NCBI GenBank assembly: GCA_001632425.1
Contig: KV425620.1
Coordinates: 6,145-70,144 of the forward strand
Source of the DNA: Neolentinus lepideus HHB14362 ss-1
Taxonomy: Eukaryota > Basidiomycota > Agaricomycetes > Gloeophyllales > Gloeophyllaceae
DNA length: 64,000 nucleotides
Reading direction: 5' to 3'
The position numbers and the translations under genes are program-made. A model generated the notes under the pieces. It ran no database searches. It was not told the origin of the DNA and saw only the letters and a program-made list of their open reading frames with translations. This document shows, piece by piece, positions 12,016 to 21,514 of this stretch. How positions within the stretch are numbered: position 1 is the first letter of the stretch; each line of letters starts with the position of its first letter.

Positions 12016-13766
12016 TAGCCTGCCAAAATCTCTTTTTGGTACGTTTCCCACACAGCCACTGCCCTAATCCGCGCAACTCTTGCCGGATTGGGTTGACGCG
12101 TGTCTGAGTCCCTCTCGTATCACTTGTACCATGTCCGCTGTATGACCCTTGGCTAGCTAAATACCCTATAATATATCTTTGAGTCTTACCTATGGACTTG
12201 CCTATGCTAGAACATCCTTTTCTTGAAGCTGGCTCTCGCGAATGGTACAAGGCAATCGTCACTCAAGAGCTCAATTATCTGCAACTGCACGACTTCCAGG
12301 TAGACATGTCACTCGAGATACAAAACGGAATGAATATTCCTTTTATTGCAGGCTGTGAGGGACAGTGCATCAGGTTATGTTAGACGAATCGAGTGTCGCG
12401 CTCCGCGCATATAGAACTGTAGACATACCATGTACCACAATCACGTCCATCACCATGACTGCTAGACATGTATTCGCGTACGCACTTCTCCTATTAACGC
12501 TGTCATCCGCCTCGCCAACGTCAACAATGACATCTACCTGTCCAACGCACAGCTGTCCGCCGATATAGGCTCGCTCACTGTCCCTGTCTGCTATTCCTCG
12601 TGCGGAGGAGATGTGCGCACCTCACGCTTGCCCGTTGTAAAGGCACGGTCTTGATCAGATCGATAATACGAGCCATAGGTCTGCAGAATGTGTGTATTAT
12701 CACTAGCTATGTTGAAGGCATGGTACATGGTTGACCGAGGACAAGAACAGGTAAGAACGAGATGACTTAGTATTAATATTTGCAAGCAGTGGCACGAGAT
12801 CGCTAAATCTAAGCTGTCCTACCGGATTGAGCAACCTCGGCCTAATGGGGACGGCCGGACTTATTTTTAGCTGACATGCAAAGAATGCTACTGCGAAGCC
12901 TATCGTGAATATACACAAGTCTCCCTGTGAACCTCGTTGCTCGCTACTCAGGTTCACTGAGGAGACGTCGCTAGCAAGTCTACATTTTCCTGGTGAAATT
13001 CGTCCCGGGGATTGACTCCGTCTGCTAAAAATAGGTGTTCTCTCTCGACAGATTATCTTTCCCATTTATTCAAAAAGACATGGTCGTTCACGGGAAGTGG
13101 TGTGACATAGCATGAATAGGATCGCCGTCATGTGATAGTCCTAAATAGGTAAGCAGACGATAGAACGCGTTCCTGAACTCGAGCCACACCAGTGCTACTT
13201 CAAGGTACATAGTTAGTTTGCCGTGCCACTCGCATCATCGTATGGCTCATTTTTAGTCATTTCCCAGCCAGGATCCCTTTGCAGTCGTTATCTATCGGAA
13301 GCCGGAAGGAATTGTCGACGATTACTTGGACGATATACTACGTCGAGTGCAGTGTTGAAACCCAGGGACGTGTGAAAGAGCTATCACGCAACGATCTCGA
13401 GATAGTCTACCTGGTATGATGACAACAATTCAGCCTCGAAATGGATGCCAACCTTCCAGGAGAATAGGCTACCTCACAGTTCAGAAGATGACGTCGCTGA
13501 CGATTACATCGCCTATGTAGGCAACCAGAGACAGCTTCGAGTTATCTACAGCATCTAAAATTGCGCTGTAGATGATCCCAGTGAGCGGATATACTTTGTT
13601 GCTCGAATCCATCCCGGTGAACCGTACATTCCCCTGTCTCCAAACAAGCACTGACTGGTCCAAGCAGTAACAGCGCGGGTATCTGAGCTTGAAGCCGCAG
13701 CTACCGATTTAGGTGAGAGTCATGCACAAACTTCTTCGTATTACATAAAGTCTTATCCCACCTTAG
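12016..13766. other. No confident gene; scattered short open frames
   Basis: Only short frames. A plus-strand frame at about 12495-12655 reads NAVIRLANVNNDIYL and then CYSSCGG before a stop, looks protein-like, and has no start codon of its own, so it may be a gene fragment. A minus frame at 12703-13065 contains one hydrophobic segment. Neither is recognisable. Confidence 0.4.
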
Positions 13767-14985
13767 CTCGAGCTCTCGCCGTGGACCAGGCGCTCGCATC
13801 CCATTCACCTTCCAGCCCTTCGAAAATCCCTGAGGACCTCGCGCGTCAGCAGCAGGAGCGACCAATTTACAATGGTAGACCACATACAAGCGAACTAGCC
13901 CTCCAGTGCTCATCTATAATGAGGTGCAGACAAAGTTCAATTCAAACACAACTTTGAGCATCTCGACATTGGGGCACTGGACGTAGATTTCCATCACTGA
14001 AACCTGGAAAGATATTGTTGCTGATCTCTTTCAAAAATCTCAGCTGCAACTTACGAATTCGAAGAGGAATGTGAAACAGAATCTACCCCATCTTGGAGCA
14101 ATGCTTGGATGTACGCCGCAATGGACGAAGTTGAGAGAGCCGGTCCCCGTGAAGATAACAGATCGGAGCACAAACCCTCAAAGTTTACAAGTGGACAGTA
14201 TGGTGTCCAAAATGACCTGGACTTCGGCATCGTTCCCGTTAACGATGAAGGATTCCAAACTGCTTTGGGTATGTGGAAATATACGGTTCACAGCGACGTA
14301 CGTTTGGCGACGACCATTCATTGTATTGACCCTTTCTGTATCCTTCGGTTTAATAGGATTATTGAATTGTCTTGCTGTCGATCATGATATCGATTATAGG
14401 CCCTTGGGTCTGTGTCTGGGGCGCGGTATTAGCCGATGGATTGTTTGTTCAGCCTTTCACGCCGTACACCTTGATGGAGATACGGGTGATCCATGTCGCC
14501 ACGATGTTTTGTCTTCTGCGTCGGGCCATCAGCGGTCTCGTCCGACGGTCCAACATCACATGTTTCTCGCAGGTGAGCAGATCTAGAACCGTTTGTTACT
14601 CCATACCACATATCAAGGTGCTAGCCCTAGCGACCTCATTTACCTGCGTCGGTTTGAGTATTCGGGCCGTGCTAAACAAGATTACAAGCACTGTTTGTTC
14701 CTTGCTGCACTGCATGGAAAGCAGGTTTTGGCCAAATTCTGCCAGAGCGACCATGCATATGCACATCGATATCTTGGTCTGTGCCCAGACTTCACTTTTT
14801 CGAGGAATCAGTGGGAGGCATCGTGATGGTAGTCATGGATGCGGTCGAGGGCACGACCTTGTTCCACGCATTCAGCAAGAGCTGCCCGACCACATCGTGG
14901 AAGCGATTCAGTCCGCAGTGAACATTCTTCGTGAAAGGACTTTGTGTTCGGTGATTTGTCGCAGCCGAACTGCGGTTAACACCTC
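13767..14985 (+). pseudogene. Decayed agaric kinase-like (FunK1-like) gene
   Basis: Translated pieces in changing frames match, in the right order, a large agaricomycete family of kinase-like proteins. They are PIYNGRPHT; PPVLIYNEVQTKF (about 13900); SAATYEFEEECE...PREDNRSEHKPSKFTSGQYGV (about 14040-14220); GPWVCVWGAVLADGLFVQPF (about 14400-14460); DLIYLRRFEYSGRAKQDYKH; HGKQVLAKFCQSDHAYAHRYL; VVMDAVEGTTLFHAF (hinge); ELPDHIVEAIQSAVNIL; and FVFGDLSQPNC (catalytic loop, 14938-14970). The frame changes without splice sites near 13900, near 14870 and within the GAAAGGAC at 14932-14940, and a stop follows the catalytic loop at once. The activation-segment part is missing. I infer a pseudogene; sequencing errors could explain one shift but not three plus the truncation. 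Confidence 0.72.
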
Positions 14986-15354
14986 AGCCTGGGCGCAGCC
15001 CAGATATCCGCATATCCCTTGGCAAAGTAAGGCCTCGTCCACGCTTCCCTTCTATCTTCATCTAACCTCTGTAGCCGCGGAGTAATCCCACGACACACCC
15101 CCGTCGCGCCTCGCGTGGAGCTGAAGCCCCGTCTCGCCATCGGATGGGGTGGTAAGTCCGCCCGTCGCGCCGTCTTCGGAAGCTGATGGCGTTCATAAGC
15201 CTGTGGCTTTACAACGGTGGCGGGGGAAGTTTGTAGTTGATACACGAGTTTTGATATGCTGTAGCACAGTTCTCCTCGCTGTTTCTAGCATGAGCGCCTA
15301 CGTTTGCTGTCTTCATATGGTAGAGCCTATAGAATACATGATCGGCTAGACATG

Positions 15355-16771
15355 CTACCACAGCCCGACTACAACCACAACGATGATACCAAGAAAGATA
15401 GCTAACATAAGGCTGGGGCAGACTTCCCCGTTCGCAGTCCCAGAGACGATGTATGTTGCGTTCTTGGGCTGCATAACCAAAACAACCTAGTCGGCATGTC
15501 GCCAGGGGGATGAAGAGCTTGGACACACCGCATCTGCTTCCGTCCCTACGACCGGAAATATTGGCATGCCATCACGAGGGGCAATATCGTTTTTAGCTGT
15601 GCCGTGGTCCGAATCTTCGAAGATATCGTCCTGCGCGCCGTCCTTGAAGTTGTACAAATCATTGTAGAATGGCGGGGAATAGTAGCCTTCAAACATCTGC
15701 CATTGCCACAAATGTAACGCCAGCACGGGACTCGTGGCTGAATTTGCAGGACAGAGATAAGAAAGACACGTACATTATTCCTTTCTTTCTGAATCCAATA
15801 CAGCGGCTGTTTCGCTCCATACGTGCAATTCGATGGGTCTGCATGTGGCTTGCCGTTCGCAGGGTCCGCGCCGCACCTGCGAGCGACTTCAGGTTTGGCA
15901 AGCGGAACTACGGAGGTGGGGTGGGCGACGGTGCACTTGAAGCCGTTCATGTACACTGATGAAAGACTCTCGAGAACATATATCATGAGATGACTAGGTG
16001 ACGTACTTTGTTCGCTTCCCGAGTCGGGCTTAACACAATCAGTGTGTGTTTTACAAGTGTTGGACAAAGGCAGGGAGCATACCGAATGTATCCAGAAAAA
16101 TGCGCAATGACACCCTCCAAAAGGGCAAGGCGGCATCCTCTCCGGAACTTGAAATTGAGTAAACCTGTGCCATACGCAATTGTGGTTTACGCTGAAAATT
16201 GCGAAGTCTTCGGGCTCGATGTCTCGAACATCGCTCTTGTACGCAATCGCTAGGGCACACCTACTCGCAATCAATACTAATCAGCTCGAGGTCTATGACG
16301 TAACGCACCCTTTCGTATCCGATATGTTCATAGCGTGGTACTGTCTGGACGGAAATCCCGGGCAAGGATTATCCCCTTCCTGCCTGTTACCGAACCCTGA
16401 GGATGCGTAGTATGACGTCGACTGTTTATTGCACGCAATCTCGAGAGTAGCAGGACGCCCTGGGTCCAGCTGAAACATGTCCGATGGATGCGGAGGATAG
16501 TCCAGGTGGTTGTGGAACCACCATTGCTTGAACGGCAGGTTATATAATGGAGCAACGGGACGATTGTCGTATGGAAATGTGTTGTCCGTCACATTAAATC
16601 CATACATGGAAGGATGCCATATTGCTCATAAAGTGACAAGATAAGTAACAGAAATTAATGGGTTTAGCGAGATCTCTTACCAGCATGTCCTAATACAGGT
16701 CGTAATAGAAACGAGAGGCATAGGAATGATGATACTTGACGGATGGTTTGCCGGTGAATACTAGTAGTCAT
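15355..16771 (-). CDS. AA14 lytic polysaccharide monooxygenase, membrane- or GPI-anchored
   Basis: Copper enzyme of CAZy family AA14; members have been reported to cleave xylan bound to cellulose oxidatively, outside the cell. 362 residues in seven exons (minus): 16771-16681, 16624-16309, 16260-16083, 16028-16007, 15955-15774, 15696-15529, 15486-15355. A signal peptide ends in VLG and leaves mature [13 protein letters not shown]. Counted from that histidine, the copper ligands and axial residue fall at His1, His99 (QYHAMN) and Tyr176 (QMYMNG), as reported for the family. Conserved [40 protein letters not shown] and NCTYGAKQP are present. Exon 4 is only 22 nt. The last intron is 42 nt; splicing it replaces an early stop (15487) with [14 protein letters not shown] and a hydrophobic tail ([16 protein letters not shown]), which suggests a GPI signal or membrane anchor. 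Confidence 0.93.
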
Positions 16772-17585
16772 GTTTAGGGTAGATAACACTTCGGTCTAAA
16801 ATAGAATTAGTAATGGAATGGAATAGCTGAAGTCAGGTGGTCTAGTGTAGCCTTAGTGAAGGTAGTAAGTACTGGCAGGCGCAAGATGTTCGCAAGGTTT
16901 CGATCTCCGCGCTTCTCCGGCGCGAATCTCCGACGCGCCGGGATCACGTGGAAGACTTAGGCAGGGACCGCAAACTCGACTTAGACCGTCTGCGTCTCTC
17001 GATGACTGCAAAGTAGAGTGAAGTTTCTTCTTCCTCTCTACTCTACCTGAGTGGAAACATTCAAAAAGATCTCTCGTTTCTTTCTTCTCTACACCGGCGG
17101 GAGGGTCGTAAAGGGATATTACCTCATTCCGAACGACTTCCAATCACTGAAAGGTGCCCGTTCCGTTCAATCATTCACGGTATCAATCTAGGCGTCTGAT
17201 ATTGAATAAATATCCAACTAACTCGCTAACCGCTCTCCAGGACCATGGGGGACGGCGTTCTCGCTTACTCTTCCATTCTTTTTATGTGTTCTAGTCCATT
17301 GTCCATGAAGACCCTTTCGAGACCCATGGCACGCATCAATCTTATCGCGGAGGCATCCATCTATACTCTTCCTGTAATTAAGCATCATTTGCACAATTCA
17401 CAACAGGATGCACAAGCATGATAACAGGATTGCGTAAAATCGGTTCGTGCGGTCGATCCCTTTGTGCCGTGATTCAGAAGAATTGTGGTGTAGTACCATG
17501 TTTATCCGTCTCCCCGTGATGCGATGGTGATAGCCCATCATTCATACTAATAGTCTTTGCTGCCTAATGGGACTCCCTAACCGCC
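16772..17585. other. Intergenic, divergent promoters
   Basis: Lies between the minus-strand AA14 gene and the plus-strand NTF2-like gene, so it should hold both promoters. A 96-codon minus frame (16853-17143) has no recognisable features. No repeats seen. Confidence 0.5.
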
Positions 17586-18187
17586 ATGGCTCCCACCGAT
17601 CCGACGCCCAGTAGCCTCGCTGAGTGGACTAAGAATAATTTCGTTCCACTACTGGATCGCAGCTCTTCATTGAATCTTCATGATACTTGTAGCCTGTTCT
17701 TCTCGCGTCAGCCGACTCTCTTCGTCAACGGGGTCCGTATAACGGCCGGAGGATACACGGCGCTCCTTCAGCGACAGTTCATTCAAGGAACCTGTGCTGT
17801 TATCACATTTGAGAATGTGGTGGCTGTCCCGACTATCAGTGGCAGTGATGCGGTATGTGTTCCTATCGTTTCAGTCACTCCAGTGTCCGACTCAGTGAGA
17901 CTCATAGGCAGGAAGTGTTGGATTCTTCTTCACAGCAAAGATAAATGGAGGACCGGAGTCGCGATACGTCAGCTCTTCCGTGAACATAATGTAAGTACGT
18001 ATCTGTGGTGGCCTTGCCGCCACGACTCAAGATCTATTTCGTTAGAGTAGAACAGGACGCAACCATCGAAGGTTCAGCCCATGTCGACAGACGGAGAGTT
18101 ACGAATATGAACCAGATCATTCTGGACGACGGAGCCAACCCGCTTGTTGTGACGGTACCTACAATAAGGTCCGCGCCACCACCGTAA
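17586..18187 (+). CDS. Small NTF2/SnoaL-like protein, paralog 1
   Basis: 163-residue protein of a small agaricomycete family that I place, with moderate confidence, among the NTF2-like (SnoaL-like) folds. Exons 17586-17852, 17908-17990, 18046-18187. It opens with SLAEWTKNNFVPLLDRSS, then LFFSRQPTLFVNGVRI, then a central AGSVGFFFTAKI strand and a C-terminal VDRRRVTNMNQIILDDGANP. No signal peptide and no membrane segment. Paralogs at 19146-19744 and 63460-64000 have both introns at the same places. No catalytic residues can be assigned; function unknown. Confidence 0.8.
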
Positions 18188-19145
18188 TATTCTTTGTCAG
18201 GAGGTAGTCCGCAATAAACGCGAAGTCATGCGCCGCGCAAACATCTTAGCTAAGCCTTCGCCATCTGTACTAACCATAAACTAGCCCGAACACTACACGG
18301 TTATCCTGCGGAGCCTGTTCGATGCAAAGCCCGCCGTTGAAGATCCAAGAAGAAGGAGGCAAATCTTGATCCCGGCAGGATAACGTTCAAACTCAGCGAC
18401 GATAGATATCGCAGCGCGGACTTGCTTTTCTACAGTCACGTTCCATTATGACAAGTAGGAACATTGACAGATAGCCGCTCATATCCAACGTCTCTGCTTT
18501 TGGTTGGCACGTCGTTCGAGCCTCTCTTCATTGCTGTTTCGACGACTCCATCGACCATCGCGTTTTGGGGATAACCCTAACGCACACAAAGCACAAATGC
18601 ATATGGGAGAACTAATGCACATGGGAGAAATGGCGCCTCCCTTCCATCACTCTGATAGGCACACCAAGGAATTTTCCGGGTAAGTAACACCGCCCTAAGA
18701 GAGTGCGGTCCTCCGACGTATTAACTGAATGTCATAATCACCGACCGGTGATCAAATATTGAGTTGTGTTCTCCGCGTTCCCCGGATGATCATGGGGCAG
18801 TCACCGTTAACACGTTTGTATTGCTTTGTATCGTTGACACTTTCTTACATAACTGATCCATTGCAACGGTTATCAGGTGGACGGGCTTTGGCGCCCGCAT
18901 GTAGAGCCTCAAGTCCCAAATCACGACATGTACACCACCTTGCCAGGATAGTTGCAATACAACGGTGGATTAACAAGTCCGACCCGTTCCACCATCCATG
19001 TTCGCTGAAACCCTGAGTAATGGTGCGTCGTAGTGTAGTAGCGTGAAACACAATCGTCTCATGCCTTCTCCAGAACAGCCACACAGACAGAGGATAAAAG
19101 GCGACCTGCTAAGTCAATGAAGCCATATCAACTCTCAGTACAAAC
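18188..19145. other. Intergenic between paralogs
   Basis: No supported gene. A plus-strand frame at 18759-19016 (85 codons) lacks any recognisable motif. A short direct repeat (GCACA-ATGCA-ATGGGAGAA type, two copies near 18592-18632) is the only structure noticed. Confidence 0.45.
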
Positions 19146-19744
19146 ATGGCCAACATCGCAATCCCTGGTCCCGGTCTCGTCAGCCTCACCAAGTGGACTG
19201 AGAACAATCTCCCTCCGCTCTTAAAGGCGAAGTCTACTGCCGACCTCGACGAAGCTCTCAAGGATTTCTTCTTCGCAGAACCCACCATTATCGTAAACGG
19301 GAGTCCGTCGACCTTGAGTCGATACAAGGCGCTCCTTCAGGAGTCGACGGACAATGAGGTGTCGGCTACGGTTGACATCCACAATATTGTCGAGGAACCC
19401 ACCAAAAGCGATAGCCAAGCTGTATGTTGCACGATTTCGTCTTCGTCGCACTTCCTTATTTACATCCTGTGCGCAGGCTGGGACCGTCGGCCTGTTCTTC
19501 ACCGCCGTCATAAGGCAGAAGGCACCGAGCAACTTTCCAGGTCCTTATCGAAGGACTATCACGTCCTCGCTGAATCTGGTGTACGTGCCATAGTGTTTTC
19601 GTTGTATATATCATGGCAGTGACAACTGTGCTTTGCAGCATTGAGGAGGATGACTCGATCAAGGGTCCAGTATTCGAGGAGAGGCGCAGGGTTAAGGCCT
19701 TGAACCAGGTACTTGTTGATAGGGTCGGGCCCATTCCCTTGTGA
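19146..19744 (+). CDS. Small NTF2/SnoaL-like protein, paralog 2
   Basis: 161 residues, exons 19146-19421, 19477-19580, 19639-19744. It shares with paralog 1 the SLTKWTENNLPPLLKAKS opening, the FFFAEPTIIVNG segment, the AGTVGLFFTAVI strand and the VKALNQVLVD C-terminal strand. Both introns sit at equivalent codons and phases, so the two genes come from a tandem duplication that has since diverged strongly. Start ATG is preceded by ACAAAC, a good fungal context. Function unknown. Confidence 0.8.
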
Positions 19745-20050
19745 GCGAGAGAAGGAAGAGGCATTGCGCCTAGAAGTCAGTTCAAATGTTTTCGACGCCT
19801 GAAGATCTGTTCCGTAGTAAACGAACTTGTAAAGTGATAACTTGTCTGTCCCAATAGTGATGATGTTGGAGAACGTATTTCTATCGCTCGCACGAACGAA
19901 AAGAGCATATTTGATGTAAAGCGATTATATCGTAAGTATACAGCAGATAGAGAGACAGCTAATGTCGACGTCAGACGATTCGAGACGACAAAACTAAGCA
20001 GAGGAAAATAATAAGAATAGGAGAGTTTAGCTTAAAGCATAATCCTGAAG

Positions 20051-21514
20051 CTATTGACCATCATCTTGCCTATACCGTTTCCTCGGTCCGTCGGGTCCCA
20101 CAAATTGTCCTTGCGCTCCGCCTTGATTTCCCATAAATGCAGGGTTAAAGTGTCCTTGGACACCACCAAATCCGCCCCGGCCGCCTATGGGCATCATGTC
20201 CATACCTGTACAACAAGTAAAAAATACAACCGTAAGCGATCGGTACAAAACGCAAGCGTCACATAGGAGCCAGACCCATACCCATACCCATGCCTCCCAT
20301 CATGCCTCCGCGCCCACCGAACCCGCCACCCATCATTCCGCCGCGCGGTCCCTGGGGTATCATGCCTCCGCGCGCGCTGAAGCCACCCATGCCCATGCCG
20401 CCCATCATACCAGGCATAACGCCCATCATGCCAGGCATGCCGCCTCGCATCATACCGCCTCGCATCATGCCGCCCCGCATAGGCACGCCCATCATATTCA
20501 TGCCCATCGGGTTCTGCACGTTGTTTTGCTGGAAACCGCCTCGGCCGCCACGTCCTGGACCAGCACCCCCAGTGGGTATGGGCTGGCCTTGCTGGCGGTG
20601 ATCCTTCGGAGGAGGTTCTACGATGTCTCGTCAGCAAGGTGTTTGGATATCACTGCCGATATATTACCTTTTGGAAGAGTTCGGAAGGGGTTCGTGGCTG
20701 AGTTTGTCATGTTGACGGAAGCACGTCGGTTCTGGAATTCGCTGCAAACAGGAAACAACAAAAAGGATGAGTACCCTTACGTTGGACGTCATATGCTGAA
20801 TGCGCACTTATTCTCGAACCACTCCTTTAGAGCAGTCGCGTTCTCATAACTACCACACTCAATATAGGCAATACTAATGTCAATTTGTTAGCACCCCACA
20901 CGCATATAGTCTGGAAACGGAAACCTACCCTTTGCTCTTGCCGTTGACTTTGTGCTCGGAGAAGGTGATGTGCTTATGGTCAATGTTGACCCCGCAGTTC
21001 AGCGCCACTTGCCGCAAGTCTTCATCTGTTGTCCACTGTACAAGAGTAACAAAAAGTACACAGAAGATTGTCTCAGAACGACGAAAACATAGAGCAACTA
21101 TAGGACAAAATAAAATACAGACCCAGTTCAAATCTCCAACAATGATGGCGTCAAAACCACTCATCCCACCCTGCCCATTCGTGCCACTATTGTAATTTCC
21201 GCTCATGTTACCAGTTCCATTCATGGGCGTGCTTGAGTGAGACTGTATTTGATTCATGTTAGAGCCGCGGTGAAGGTCCTGTTGCTGCTCGTCCGGGTCT
21301 TCCTCTCTCCGTCTCTTCTCTCCTACAACTGGTTCATGTGGTTGATCCTGAGGCTCGTCGTCAAGTTGGACTACCGGCTCAAGCTCCTCATTATTCTTTC
21401 GCAAAATTCTCAGCGCAACCAACATGTACATTACCAAACTTCACTCACCTCGATTGGGCGCGACGCGTTGAAGCCATCGTCCTCGCCGTAAATGTCGACG
21501 TCATCTGCATTCAT
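20051..21514 (-). CDS. CPSF6-like RRM protein with Gly/Met-rich tail
   Basis: About 358 residues, exons (minus) 21514-21449, 21395-21123, 21035-20929, 20873-20808, 20741-20668, 20617-20282, 20205-20051. The RRM starts at [25 protein letters not shown] and carries RNP1-like GKSKGIAYIE; the double tryptophan and TTDEDL are those of CPSF6/CFIm68, the pre-mRNA 3'-end processing factor. An acidic N-terminus ([12 protein letters not shown]) also fits that family. The tail consists of dozens of GGM, RGG and PRGG units and ends in RKRYRQDD; Arg-Gly repeats usually bind RNA and are methylated. The donor of the last intron is ambiguous because GTATGG is tandemly repeated (20282 or 20288). The protein should act in the nucleus. 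Assignment to CPSF6 rather than another RRM protein is likely, not certain. Confidence 0.8.

Noticed and set aside
20187..20849. Plus-strand His/Ala-rich frame of 220 codons and Pro/Met-rich frame opposite the CPSF6-like gene
   Set aside because: Antisense reading of the Gly/Met repeat; no independent evidence of a gene.
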